Source of the DNA: Actinocrispum wychmicini
GTDB taxonomy: Bacteria > Actinomycetota > Actinomycetes > Mycobacteriales > Pseudonocardiaceae
Direction: 5' to 3'
Assembly (NCBI RefSeq): GCF_004345645.1
Contig: NZ_SLWS01000007.1
Location: forward strand, 434,001 to 498,000
Length of the DNA stretch: 64,000 bases
How positions within the stretch are numbered: the first letter of the stretch is position 1; each line of letters opens with the position of its first letter. The notes beneath the pieces are model-generated. The model was given only the letters and a program-made list of their open reading frames with translations, searched no databases and was not told the origin of the DNA. This document shows positions 8,278 through 18,552 of this stretch, in pieces. The position numbers and the translations under genes were made by a program.

Positions 8278-11200
8278 GGGCGGAAGTTCGGGTTGTGTAT
8301 GTACGGGCCGATCGGTTCGTCAAAGTCGTCATACCGTTGCGCTCCTCGGATATATCGCGGGTCGATCCCGCCGGGGAAGGTGATTTCGACCTCCCCCCAG
8401 TTCGGCTCCAGGTTCCCGTATCTGGTCGCGGTCGCATTCAGGTCGATTCCCCCGGGTGCGTGGATCTCGTACTGCCAGGGTCCCCGGCCACCGCCTTCCG
8501 CGTCACGGGTGGTGCTGATCAGGTTACCGTCCGGCGACTCGTTCACGTGGACCTGCAGGTCGTTGTTCCCCAACGGGTCCTTCGGCTGGAAGCCTTCTGA
8601 GAGGATCGTGTCCGGATGCCGCTTGTCGGCTCGGAACAACGGGTCGTTGTCGGTCCGGTGTACATGGTCGGTCGGCGTGGTACCGCAGTTGTGTACGAGA
8701 ACCGGCGTGTTGCCGGCGGTCACGTAGTAGGTGTGGAGTTGGTTGATGGTGAGGTTGCGGAGCGGTGTGTCGCGCTCGGGGTGGGTACGGGTAGCAGTGA
8801 CGGTGGCGGTGCGACCGTCGGGCGTGCGTAGGTGGCTGCCAGGAGTGAGGTTCTTGGCTTCGACCCATTGGTGGTGGTCGGGGTCCCAGAAGGGGTGGTA
8901 GTCGGTGGCGGTGATGGTGCCGGGTTGGGTGACGAAGGTGCCGTCGGTGATGGTGATGTCGACGAGGGTCTTGTCTTGGTGTTCTTCGACGATGACCGCG
9001 GTGACGGGTTCGGCCTGGGTCTGGCCGGTTGTGGGGTCAGTGGCGGTGACTTGGTCGCCGGGTTGGATGTCTTTGATGGGTTTGCTGGTGCCGTCCGCCA
9101 TCGTGACCGGGGTGTCCGGGGCGAAGCTGTTTCTGGTCGCGCACGCCTTCGCCGCGCCACGCACTGAACCCGCGCCTTCCTCGGCGGCCTTGGCACCTGC
9201 TTTGGCGGCTTTCACGCCTTCCTCGGCAACCTTCGCGCCCTTGATTCCCGCACCAACGCCGGGAATCGCACTGGCCGCAGAAGAGATGGCATTGAGGTAA
9301 TCACCCTCGGCCAAATACCAACCGGCGTTGATCCCGTTGGCTACAACTCCAATACCGGGAATCATGCCTACGGCATCGAGAAAATCATGACCATATTCTT
9401 CCCAAATATCTTCGAACATTTCCCAGAAGGACCTGTTGTCCGGACCGGAGACGCGTACCTTCGGGCCGGTTCCACCCGCCACTGGCACCAGCTTGCCACC
9501 TGAACCACCAATTTCTGATGGCGGGGTTGCGGCGGCGTTCTGGATGACCGGACCAGCTCCGTTCAAGGTGCTGTTGATCATCTGCTGGATCTGCGGAGTC
9601 TGGTCTACGACCTGACTGGCGCTGACAACGTCGGCCGGCGCGTTGGGACTAGCAGACACGGGAGGCTGGGTACCGTTACCCGCGCTGCCGGCGTATAGCG
9701 GCTGCGTTGCGGCTGCGGGCACGGGCAACGGGTTCGATCGTGCGGCTTGGGTAGCGGCGGCACGCGCCGCCGACGTAGCACTACCGCCGCCGGAACCAGA
9801 TCCGCCACCGGAACCACGTCCGTGGCCAGATCCGCCGCGACCTCCTGAACCGCCGTGTCCACCGGAACCACGACCAGAACCTCCGCCACCACCGGCTGCC
9901 GGTCCAGGCGGCGACGAACCACCGAACAAGCCACCAAGCTTCTTTTCACTATCGTCGTATCCGCCGTCGTCTGGGAGAATTGGCAATTCTCCGCAGCTTC
10001 CGCTGCAATAGTCCAGCGGCGGGTCACATACCGTGACAAACGGGCTAAGCCACGACAACGGGTTCCACGCCCAGTCGTCTCGCAGGACCTTCCTGCAGGA
10101 GCGGCCATCAGGATCGGTGGCGTTGACGGGCGATCCGGCGGCGTAGTTGTAGCGGTTGGTGTCGAGGATGGTGTCGCGGGCGGTGAAGGTGCCGGTGCCT
10201 GGGTTGTACCAGCGGGCGCCCATGTCGATGTGGCCGGTGTCGGGGTCGGTGTAGTCGCCCTGGAAGCCGAGGTTGCGTTTGGTGCCGGTGGTGTTGAGGG
10301 TCTTGCCGAAGGGGTCGTAGGTGGCGGAGTCGGCGAGGCCATTCAGCGCTGTCTCGGGGTTGAAGCCGCCGGTGAGGTCGCCGTGTTGGTCGGTGACGGT
10401 GAGGCGTTTGTCGGTGCCTTGCTTCAGGGCGAGGATGCCGCCGCTGGGGCCACGGCTGTAGGTGCTGGTGCCGTCGGAGACGAGGTCCAGGCCGGTGCCG
10501 AGGTAGGTGAGGGGGGTGTCGTTGCGGCTGCTGAGGCGGCCGAGGCCGTCGTATTTGTAGGTGGTGTTGCCGGTGGCTGCGGCGCGGTCGAAGGCGTCGA
10601 ACTTGTAGTTCTCGGTGAGGCCGGAGCTGGTGCGGGACGCGAGGGTGCCGCGGGCAGTCCAAGTGTAGGTGTAGTCGCCGTCAGACTGGACGCGGTTGCG
10701 TTCGTCGAAGGTGGCGGTTTTGGTGCCGTTCTGGATGCGGTTGCCGGCCTTGTCCCAGCCGTAGTTGGTGGTGGTGCCGTTGTTGGTCCAGGAGGTCAGC
10801 CGGTTGGCGTAGTCGTAGCCGTAGGTGTTGTCCTGGGCAGGGCCGGTTCCGGTGGTGGTTTTGCGGGTGAGCCGGTCGGCGGGGTCGTAGTCGTAGCCGA
10901 CCGAGGCGACGGCGGTGGCGCCGGCTTGCAGGGTGTCGGTGCGCAGCCGGCCGAGGTCGTCGTAGGTGAACGCGCGGGTGCGGCCGCTGCCGTAGTCGAC
11001 TGTCTTGATGGCGCCGGCGTTGTCGTAGCCGAGGGACTGAACGACGCTGGTGATTCCATCTTGGACGGTCGAGAGCCTGCCGTTGGCGTAGGTGTAGTTG
11101 TGGGTTCCGGCGCCGTCGACGCGTTGGGTGGTACGTCCGTTCTGGTCGTAGGTGTAGGAGGATTTGCCGGACAAGCCGTCGGTGGTCAGGAGCGCGCCGC

Positions 11201-14200
11201 GGTCGTTGTAGGCATAGGTGTTGGTGCCGACGGGGGCGTTGACGGAGGTCAGTCGCCCGGCGAGGTCGTAGGAGGCGACTCGGTTGTCGGTGGTGGTTTC
11301 CGCGCCGCTGCCGGTTTCGTTGGTGAGGCGGCCGAGCGTGTCGAAGGTGCGTTGCCGGGTGACGCCGCCGGGCATGCCGACGGTAGTGGGGTTGCCGGTC
11401 AGGTCGTAGCCGACGGTCCAGGTGCGGTCGGCGATGTTCGGGTGCGCCGTGGTGGATGGCTCGGTGGTGGTTTCCAGCAACCCGAGGGTGTTGTAGGTGT
11501 TGGTGGTGGTGTTGCCGCGGCCGTCGGTCAGGCGGGTCAGGTTTCCTCGGGGGTCGTAGCCGAACGACGTGGTGATGGTGTCGGTGTCTGAGACCGGTTG
11601 TTCCTGGCTGGTCTGCCGTCTCAACGCGTCGTAGGTGAAGCGGTTGGTGTGGTTGAGCGGGTCCGTTGTGGACACGACCTGGCCAGCTTGGTCGTAGGTG
11701 ACGCCGCTGCGCCGCAAGATATGTTCTTGGGGGTCCAGTTCGACGCGTGCGACGGGTCGGCCGACTCCGTCGAAGCGGATCCACGACGTGCGGTCGAGGC
11801 CGTCGGAGATCCTGGCCAGCTGGTTGCTGATGTCGTAGCCATATTTGGTGACCACACCGGCGGGGTCGGTGGCAGTGATCCGGGCGCCGACGGTGTCGTA
11901 GGTGAAGGTCGACGTCTCCCCCGCCGGGCTGGTGGCCTGGGTGAGGTCGTTGTCGTCGTCGTAGCGGAACTTGGTGGTGTACGCCGCGGGTTGCGGACGG
12001 CGTTCCAGCTGGGTCGCAGTGACCTGACGGCCGAGGTCATCGTAGGTGGCTTCGGCCCGAGAGCCAGTAGGGTCGGTGACCGACAGCTGCTCACCGGCCG
12101 AGGTATAGGTCATTCGCCAGGTCCCGCCGGCCGTGGTCGGTGCGTCGGGTTTGGGATCCTGGACTTCGGCGAGCCGCCCGAGCTGGTCGTACCGGTAGCG
12201 GGTGACCGCGCCCCGAGAGTCGGTGACCGCAATGGGTTTCCCGAGCGCGTCGTACTGAGCCTGCATCACGCTTTTGGTTGCGGACGTGTCACCGGGCTTC
12301 TGGTAGGGAGCGGACTCGACCCGGGTGGCCAGGCCCCTGCGGTCATAGGACCAGGTCGTGACGTTTCCCGCCGCGTCGGTCATCTGGGTCGCGTCGCTGA
12401 AGGTGTCGTACCCGGTGAGCGCCTTGAGTCGCTCGGTCGTCGGTTGTCCGCCGACCCGTTCAACTTGTACCGACGGACTGGTGGACGCGATGCCTCGACC
12501 ACGTTCGTCGTAATCAAAAGAACTGGTGAAGCCCCGCGCGTCGGTGACGGTGCGGAGCTGGCCGCGCTGGTCGTAGGTCGCGGTGGTGACCAGCTTTTCC
12601 TGTCCGTTGTAGGCGGTCTGGCTGGTCTGGTGCCCGGCCGGGTCGTAACCGTATTCGGTCTTCTCGATCCGACTGGTGTCCAATCGGGTGCTGTTGGAGG
12701 CGTTGCCGGTCCGGGTCACCCGGATGACGTTGCCGGACGCGTCGTAGTCGAACGCGGCCTTCCGCTGCAGCCCAGCAGGATCCTGCGTCGTGCTGGCGAT
12801 CCGCCCAGTCGCGTCGTACTCGACGGCGGTGACCCGGCCGGTCGCGCTGGTCTGCTGGGTCAGGTTTCCAGCTGCGTCATAGGTGTTGCGTTGCAGGACC
12901 ACGTTACGTGTCGGCGCCGAGGGGTTGAACGGGTCGCGCACGTCGCGTGCCGTGACGCGGTAGAGCGTGTCGTCGGTGTAGTACTCGTAGCGTGTGGACC
13001 GTCCCATTGGGTCGGTGTGCCGGACGAGCCGTCCGGCCATGTCGTACCCGTAGGAGTCGAGCACCAGGGTGTCCAGCGGGGTGTTGCTTCCGCTGCCGTC
13101 ACCGCCACCACCACCCGCGTCCACCGGGTTGCCGTGCCACGCCCGTAGCCGGATCTCGGCCAGCATGTTCCTTGCGGTGTAGGCGAACTCGACCTTCGTG
13201 CCGTTGGCGTCGACGGTCCACGTGCGGTTGCCGAACCCGTCGAACCCTTGTGTGGTCACCGCACCTTCAGGGTCGGTGGAGCGCACGGGTCGCCCGAACT
13301 CGTCGTAGTCCACGGTCGTGCCCCGGCTCGGGTCACCGCCGGTCAGGTCTTTCGCCTCGACCCGCACGACGTTGCCGTCAGCGTCGTAGCCGGTCGTGAC
13401 CTGTGGGGTGTGCTTGACCCCAGTGACCGCGTTGGTCGTCGCCGGTGGAGTCATCGAGGTGCGTCGCGACAACTCGTCATAGGCGAACGTCGTGGTCAAG
13501 CCCTGCGGGTAGACGTCGGAGATCTGCGTTTCACTGATCTTGCGACCGAGCATGTCGTAGGTGAACTTGGTGACCTGCCCGCTCGGGTTGGTGACCTGGG
13601 CGAGGTCGCCGTTGCGGTAGTAGCCGTACCTGATGGTCCCGCCGCTGGGGGCCGTGGTCGTCGCGATCAGCCCGGCGGGTGTGCTGCCACCTCCGACGGC
13701 CGGGTCGCTGGCCGACGTGTACAGGTGGGTGACTTGACCGCCGTCCGGGGTGGTCTGGGACGCGAGCAGGCCGCGTTGCCCGGTACTGGTGTACGTGTAG
13801 CTCGTGGCGAAACGGGAATCATCGGGGCCACTGGACCGCGCGTCCCGGGACGACGTGATCTTGTCGTTTCGAGGATCGGTGACGTCACCCGCGTTGAGGA
13901 AGTACGTGTAATACACGGTCTGGCAGTCGCTTGGTGCGACGCGGCAGGTCTTGCGGGCCGTCACGTTGCCGCGCTTGTCGGTGGTCATCACAACGGAGTT
14001 GGCGTTCTCGTCGATGACCGTGGTCTGGAAACCGCTGTCGTCGTAGTCATAGGTGCGGACGCCCTGGCCCATGACCGGTCCGCCGATCCAATCGTGGCCA
14101 CTGCCAGCGGGCCCGCCGCAGTAGACCGGGCCCTGGTCCGGGGGCGGCGGTGTCGTGGGCGGCGTGCCGGGACAGGTCGGCGGCGGAGGCGGGTCAGGGT

Positions 14201-17200
14201 CACCGCTTGGTTTCCGCCGGTCCTCCGTCCGGATCCCGAGTCCAAGGGGCGCGCTGTAGCGCAGGATCCGGGCACGGAAGGGGTCGTAGTCATAGAATTG
14301 CTGCCGATTGCCTGGATCGGTCACCTGCACCGCGCGGATCAGGTTGGTGTTGTCGCCGGTGATGACGGGCAGTGCCAGTTTCCACAGGCCGCCGTTGCTG
14401 TCGGTGTATTCCTTGAGCCGGTCGTTGACCTCGTCGTAGGCCATCTTGGCCGTGATCCGACCGCTGGGCAGGGTGATCTTCGCCAGCGAGCTCGCCGCGG
14501 CCTGTGCCAGGTAGTGCGCCCACGCGGTGGGTTGACCGATCGGGTGCTCGTAAAACGCGACCTCGTCGATCTGGCCGGTGAAGAACCGCCGGGAGTCGGT
14601 ACCCCACTGCGGCCACGCTGCGGGCGTGGTCGCGTAGGCCGTGCCGACCTGGTTGAACGTGAGGTCGCTGTGGGCGATCTCCCCGGCGAGGGTGTCGACG
14701 GGTTGCCCGTCGAGGTACATCGTCTGTGTGGCCAGGGATCCGGACAGGACAACGTGATGCCACTTGTTGTCGTTCACCGCCATCGAGGTGGTGATCGGCG
14801 TTGTGCCGCCGTTGGCGAACTGGCCACGGAGTTTGCCGTCCGTGCCGACGTACAGCACAGGTGTCGACGCGGTCGGTGTCTCAGCGGCTGGCTTGTTCTG
14901 ATACCCGAGCAGCGGCCCGCCGGATGTGGTCTTGAACCACATCTCCACCGCGAGGTCCCGGGCTTTGCGCAGGGTGCCGTCCGGCAGCGTCACGATCGAG
15001 GACGTTCCGTTGAACGTGGCCGCGCCGTCACCGGTGCCGGCCAACGCGCCCGGCGTGCCCAGGGCGACGTCCTTGTAGGTGCCGTTGTCCTTGCCGAGGT
15101 TCGTGCGCACCTGACTTGCCGCGACCGTGCCGTCCCGCTCACCGAACCGCCAATAGGACGATGGGCGGGCGTCGATCACCGAGCTGCGATAGTGCGAGCC
15201 CGCGACATAGTCATAGACGGTGCAGCCGCCCTTCGGATCGCAGACCTTGGTCAGCCGGTCCCCGTCATAGAAGTAGGTCCACATGAGCTGCTTGCCGTCG
15301 ACCGGGTCAGTGCTCACCGTGGACACATGGTTGCCCGTGTAGGTGAAGTACAGGAACCGGTCGCTGGTCCGGCCCATGGCCCGCTTGAGCTTCTCCGGAG
15401 TGCCGTAGTCGAGCTCGGTCCAATGCCCGGACTCGTCATACGTGGTGATCAACCGGCCGTCCGCGCGGAAGGTGTACACAGTGGAGCGCTGGTCGGTCAG
15501 GATCCAGCCACCGGTGTCCGCCGGGCCGACGGTGAGCTTCGCGTACCGTCCCTCGGGCGGCGCGAACGTACCGTCCGGGTCGCGGCCGAACCGGACCTGC
15601 TGACCATCCGGATAGGTCACGACCACATTGCCCGACCCGTCCTGGTCCGGGTACGCCCGCATGTCGTACCGACTGGACCAGCCCGCACCGAACAACAGGT
15701 CCCGTCGAGGGTCAAGGCTGTTGTACGTGCGCACGACCGACAGGTCCGGCCCGGTCGTGGACACGGTCGCGTCGATCGCGCTGGTGTAGTAGTTACCGGT
15801 CTGCGGGTCGAAATCGCTGTGCGTCCCGCTATAGGGCGCGTTCGCCATGTGCGCCGTGATCTCCGGCTGCGGCACGGCTGTCAGCAGATGGCTCGGTGGC
15901 AGCGCTGGGCTTTCAGACGTGCCGTCGAACGCGAACGCCCGCCACTGGTAGTCCTTGCTCCACTTGAGCGCACCTGCCGGGACAGTCCAGTAACGCGAGG
16001 GGATCCGGCCCGAGCCGAAGCAGTTGATACCGACCACGGTGCCGTCGTCCCGCTTGGCGTAGCGCCCGCAGACCTCGAACCGGTACTGCAGGGCCGAGTT
16101 CGGTGGCTTGTCCAGGTCGACCGCGTCCACCCACAACTGCGGCGTCAGCGTAGCTGCCGAGAACCCGTTCGGCGGGTACTGGGCCTTGACCACAGGCGGA
16201 ATGTCGATCACCCGCAACACCAGCCGGATCGGCGGGATCTGCTCATCGGTGAACCACGCGACATTCCGGTGGATCATGCTGAAGTCCAGAAAGTACTCGT
16301 CCGGCTCCAGCGGACCCACCGACGCGTCCAGTGTCACCGACCCGCCGACCGGCACGTCGTAGGGCAGCGACGCGGCCTCCACCGCGGCGATCGGCGTTCC
16401 CTGGGACGTGAACGCCCGATACCCCAACGCGAACGCGGCCGGTGTCCAGGTCTGCGCGCCGCGGTTGGTGACCGTGATCTTGATCTTCCCGCTCTGGGTG
16501 CGGGTCACCGGCGGGTCCACCACGCCGTTGTCGATCCGGTATTCGGCGTCATACGGCGTATGGGTGACATACAGGCGAGGTGGGTTCGCGGTGTTGCCGC
16601 CGGTGAACTTCTTCCACCCGAACGGGTCCGACTCGGACGCGCGGACCGTGAGCCCGAAGTTGGGGGCGCCGTTCGCCCACCGCGCCACGACATCCCGACC
16701 ACCTTCACCGAGGTTGATCACCTCGGTGGCGGCCGGGCAGTTCGATACGGTCGACCCGTTCCCGATGTAACCGTGCGCGAACTCGAGGGACGCCAACTCT
16801 GGGCCGTACCCTGGGCCGGGGTAACCACCACTGCCCCAGCCCTCGGTCACCTCGTGCACGGTGACCGGTCTCGGCTGACACGACCACGACCAGACGTTCG
16901 TGAGGGCCAGGTGAGCGCCGAAGATCTTGTGACCGGCGAGCCGATCCCGCACACTGTCGAACCGCAGATAGCTGGCCGCCGTGGCGCCACCGTACGTACC
17001 AGCCCGCAGTTCCACCCCGCCGTCGGTCCGCGAACCGCCCTGCACGTACATGCTCGCGTTGGTGGGCAGTGTTTCCACACTCGGGTCGACCGCGACCGGA
17101 TACCTGCGGGCAGGGTCGGTCAGCCAGGCCGCGTCCAGGTCGACCTGTAACGCCTGCTGCCCGTTGTGGTCAACCAGCCGATAGGACACCCCGGTGCTCT

Positions 17201-18104
17201 CGGCTTGATTGGCGTCGATCATCGACCCGCGCGGGAACGTCAGGCGTTCGGTCCCCTTCTCGTCAACGAACGACACCCGGCCATCCACGATGGACGCTCG
17301 AAGACCTTTGGCCTGGATGGGGAACAACCACTGCCGCAGGGCGTCCGCCGACCGCAGGACAAGCGTTTCCTTCGCCCCACCCGGGTGCACGTCGAACCGC
17401 ACATCGGACGAGGTCCGGACATCGGGATAGACGACCGTGGCCTTGTCCACCCGCCCGTCCGCCCCCGCGGCCCCGTTGATACCGAACGAGACCTCGTGAC
17501 CGCCGTCGAGCACCACTCGTGCCAGTGCTGGCGCGCCGGCTCGCTTGGCGAGGCGGACATCCACCGAGTCGGCGCGGTTACGCCATTCCGACCCCGCGTC
17601 CACCAACGTGGGATCAATCGGCTCGTAGGACCCACCCGGCGTGCGGTAGTTGATCGGGTCTTGGCTGAACTGCGTGGTCAGCGTGCCGTCGGTGTTGACA
17701 TAGGTGGTCTCGCGATCGGTACGCCGGTCGGGTAACTCACGGCTCGATGCGGCGTCGAACCCGCGCGCCGTCGATGGCCCTTGTTGCACCTTCGTTTCGT
17801 TACGAGGCGCGTCAGCGGGCTTCATCTCGATCGGCGGATACTTCGACTGCAGCGACTTGGCCTCGGCGTGATTTCCCGCCGCCAACTCGTCCTTGGACAG
17901 CGTGGACGTGTCCGGCGACTTCGCCGGCGACTGCTTCGGTGACAGCCCAATCGCCTGCCGCAGCGCCTCCTGGTCATCCTGCCCTGTCGACCCGCCCCAC
18001 GGCGTGGCCGGCCCGACCAGGCCACCGACCATCGAGCACACCAACAAGATCGCGATCGCCCGAGGCGTCCAACGTTTACGGCGCGCGGCAACAAACCCGG
18101 ACAC
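8274..18104 (-). CDS. Giant secreted YD-repeat/Rhs polymorphic toxin with Hint and ADP-ribosyltransferase C-terminus
   Basis: About 3,276 residues. Start GTG 18104 has GGGGAGGG 7 bases upstream and gives a clean signal peptide (MSGFVAARRKRW then a hydrophobic stretch); GTG 18161 is the longer alternative. Order of parts (approximate): DNRLRE-like domain 350-520, first YD repeats, LamG-like lectin domain 980-1200, Pro-rich linker near 1310, dozens of YD repeats, Rhs core near 2615-2667 (MGARWYNPGTGTF, NATDPDG), Gly/Ser linker 2730-2777, Hint domain 2988-3139, toxin tip 3140-3276. Hint has Cys2988, ATDYHPFW and ends VLVHNC, so it has the residues for self-cleavage. The tip shows Arg3158, STT at 3197 and Glu-Val-Glu at 3238-3240, with APGGID and FPGGI: pierisin/scabin-type ADP-ribosyltransferase. 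The immunity gene follows with overlap. Confidence 0.9.
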   Translation of the reverse strand: MSGFVAARRKRWTPRAIAILLVCSMVGGLVGPATPWGGSTGQDDQEALRQAIGLSPKQSPAKSPDTSTLSKDELAAGNHAEAKSLQSKYPPIEMKPADAPRNETKVQQGPSTARGFDAASSRELPDRRTDRETTYVNTDGTLTTQFSQDPINYRTPGGSYEPIDPTLVDAGSEWRNRADSVDVRLAKRAGAPALARVVLDGGHEVSFGINGAAGADGRVDKATVVYPDVRTSSDVRFDVHPGGAKETLVLRSADALRQWLFPIQAKGLRASIVDGRVSFVDEKGTERLTFPRGSMIDANQAESTGVSYRLVDHNGQQALQVDLDAAWLTDPARRYPVAVDPSVETLPTNASMYVQGGSRTDGGVELRAGTYGGATAASYLRFDSVRDRLAGHKIFGAHLALTNVWSWSCQPRPVTVHEVTEGWGSGGYPGPGYGPELASLEFAHGYIGNGSTVSNCPAATEVINLGEGGRDVVARWANGAPNFGLTVRASESDPFGWKKFTGGNTANPPRLYVTHTPYDAEYRIDNGVVDPPVTRTQSGKIKITVTNRGAQTWTPAAFALGYRAFTSQGTPIAAVEAASLPYDVPVGGSVTLDASVGPLEPDEYFLDFSMIHRNVAWFTDEQIPPIRLVLRVIDIPPVVKAQYPPNGFSAATLTPQLWVDAVDLDKPPNSALQYRFEVCGRYAKRDDGTVVGINCFGSGRIPSRYWTVPAGALKWSKDYQWRAFAFDGTSESPALPPSHLLTAVPQPEITAHMANAPYSGTHSDFDPQTGNYYTSAIDATVSTTGPDLSVVRTYNSLDPRRDLLFGAGWSSRYDMRAYPDQDGSGNVVVTYPDGQQVRFGRDPDGTFAPPEGRYAKLTVGPADTGGWILTDQRSTVYTFRADGRLITTYDESGHWTELDYGTPEKLKRAMGRTSDRFLYFTYTGNHVSTVSTDPVDGKQLMWTYFYDGDRLTKVCDPKGGCTVYDYVAGSHYRSSVIDARPSSYWRFGERDGTVAASQVRTNLGKDNGTYKDVALGTPGALAGTGDGAATFNGTSSIVTLPDGTLRKARDLAVEMWFKTTSGGPLLGYQNKPAAETPTASTPVLYVGTDGKLRGQFANGGTTPITTSMAVNDNKWHHVVLSGSLATQTMYLDGQPVDTLAGEIAHSDLTFNQVGTAYATTPAAWPQWGTDSRRFFTGQIDEVAFYEHPIGQPTAWAHYLAQAAASSLAKITLPSGRITAKMAYDEVNDRLKEYTDSNGGLWKLALPVITGDNTNLIRAVQVTDPGNRQQFYDYDPFRARILRYSAPLGLGIRTEDRRKPSGDPDPPPPPTCPGTPPTTPPPPDQGPVYCGGPAGSGHDWIGGPVMGQGVRTYDYDDSGFQTTVIDENANSVVMTTDKRGNVTARKTCRVAPSDCQTVYYTYFLNAGDVTDPRNDKITSSRDARSSGPDDSRFATSYTYTSTGQRGLLASQTTPDGGQVTHLYTSASDPAVGGGSTPAGLIATTTAPSGGTIRYGYYRNGDLAQVTNPSGQVTKFTYDMLGRKISETQISDVYPQGLTTTFAYDELSRRTSMTPPATTNAVTGVKHTPQVTTGYDADGNVVRVEAKDLTGGDPSRGTTVDYDEFGRPVRSTDPEGAVTTQGFDGFGNRTWTVDANGTKVEFAYTARNMLAEIRLRAWHGNPVDAGGGGGDGSGSNTPLDTLVLDSYGYDMAGRLVRHTDPMGRSTRYEYYTDDTLYRVTARDVRDPFNPSAPTRNVVLQRNTYDAAGNLTQQTSATGRVTAVEYDATGRIASTTQDPAGLQRKAAFDYDASGNVIRVTRTGNASNSTRLDTSRIEKTEYGYDPAGHQTSQTAYNGQEKLVTTATYDQRGQLRTVTDARGFTSSFDYDERGRGIASTSPSVQVERVGGQPTTERLKALTGYDTFSDATQMTDAAGNVTTWSYDRRGLATRVESAPYQKPGDTSATKSVMQAQYDALGKPIAVTDSRGAVTRYRYDQLGRLAEVQDPKPDAPTTAGGTWRMTYTSAGEQLSVTDPTGSRAEATYDDLGRQVTATQLERRPQPAAYTTKFRYDDDNDLTQATSPAGETSTFTYDTVGARITATDPAGVVTKYGYDISNQLARISDGLDRTSWIRFDGVGRPVARVELDPQEHILRRSGVTYDQAGQVVSTTDPLNHTNRFTYDALRRQTSQEQPVSDTDTITTSFGYDPRGNLTRLTDGRGNTTTNTYNTLGLLETTTEPSTTAHPNIADRTWTVGYDLTGNPTTVGMPGGVTRQRTFDTLGRLTNETGSGAETTTDNRVASYDLAGRLTSVNAPVGTNTYAYNDRGALLTTDGLSGKSSYTYDQNGRTTQRVDGAGTHNYTYANGRLSTVQDGITSVVQSLGYDNAGAIKTVDYGSGRTRAFTYDDLGRLRTDTLQAGATAVASVGYDYDPADRLTRKTTTGTGPAQDNTYGYDYANRLTSWTNNGTTTNYGWDKAGNRIQNGTKTATFDERNRVQSDGDYTYTWTARGTLASRTSSGLTENYKFDAFDRAAATGNTTYKYDGLGRLSSRNDTPLTYLGTGLDLVSDGTSTYSRGPSGGILALKQGTDKRLTVTDQHGDLTGGFNPETALNGLADSATYDPFGKTLNTTGTKRNLGFQGDYTDPDTGHIDMGARWYNPGTGTFTARDTILDTNRYNYAAGSPVNATDPDGRSCRKVLRDDWAWNPLSWLSPFVTVCDPPLDYCSGSCGELPILPDDGGYDDSEKKLGGLFGGSSPPGPAAGGGGGSGRGSGGHGGSGGRGGSGHGRGSGGGSGSGGGSATSAARAAATQAARSNPLPVPAAATQPLYAGSAGNGTQPPVSASPNAPADVVSASQVVDQTPQIQQMINSTLNGAGPVIQNAAATPPSEIGGSGGKLVPVAGGTGPKVRVSGPDNRSFWEMFEDIWEEYGHDFLDAVGMIPGIGVVANGINAGWYLAEGDYLNAISSAASAIPGVGAGIKGAKVAEEGVKAAKAGAKAAEEGAGSVRGAAKACATRNSFAPDTPVTMADGTSKPIKDIQPGDQVTATDPTTGQTQAEPVTAVIVEEHQDKTLVDITITDGTFVTQPGTITATDYHPFWDPDHHQWVEAKNLTPGSHLRTPDGRTATVTATRTHPERDTPLRNLTINQLHTYYVTAGNTPVLVHNCGTTPTDHVHRTDNDPLFRADKRHPDTILSEGFQPKDPLGNNDLQVHVNESPDGNLISTTRDAEGGGRGPWQYEIHAPGGIDLNATATRYGNLEPNWGEVEITFPGGIDPRYIRGAQRYDDFDEPIGPYIHNPNFRP

Positions 18105-18509
18105 AGCAAAGCCCTCCCCGTCGAGCACTGACGACCCTACCCCCGTGACTTTCACAGTCACCTCGTCACACCTTGACTCAAGATCGTCCGAATAACAACC
18201 CTAATCCGTTGAAATTTCCCGCGCACTATCGAATCAAATTCGCGATGTCAATAGGCCGTATCGAGTAATACTCAACGTCATTTCGGTGGAGCGATGCGAA
18301 CAAGCCCTCAGCCGATCCATTCGCCACATTTCGATAGACCATTCGGGCGACAGTGCGGCAGCCGAAGTTCACGCACCCCACGCCTTTCAAAGTACCATCC
18401 TCCGTACGGACGTGCCGATGTGACGTGGTCCACTTGTGAACGGCGTAAAGCTGTCGCGAGCGACACACGATCGCGACAGAAATAGTTCTTCACTATCGAC
18501 ATCAGGATG
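18105..18509. other. Intergenic region upstream of the Rhs toxin
   Basis: About 400 bases, lower in GC than its surroundings, between the toxin start and the terminator of the beta-propeller gene. It should hold the toxin promoter. A reverse ORF (18226-18468) uses poor codons and has no recognisable features, so I do not call it. Confidence 0.4.
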
Positions 18510-18540
18510 GGCTGGAGCCGGCGGAACACCGGCTCCAGCC
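18510..18540 (-). terminator. Perfect 12-bp hairpin terminator of the beta-propeller gene
   Basis: GGCTGGAGCCGG and CCGGCTCCAGCC flank a 7-base loop, 12 bases beyond the stop codon of the gene ending at 18553. It separates that gene from the toxin gene transcribed in the same direction. Confidence 0.8.
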
Positions 18541-18552
18541 TCCTACCCGGTG

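Noticed and set aside
13248-17150. 1,300-codon forward ORF opposite the Rhs gene
   Set aside because: It is a GC-bias shadow: it is Arg/Val/Gly-rich, has no domain signatures and lies wholly inside the well-supported reverse-strand YD-repeat gene. The same applies to 9855-11591, 11598-13148 and 1999-4188.
18226-18468. 80-codon reverse ORF upstream of the Rhs toxin
   Set aside because: AT-richer than coding DNA here, no start signal, no similarity; more likely promoter DNA.
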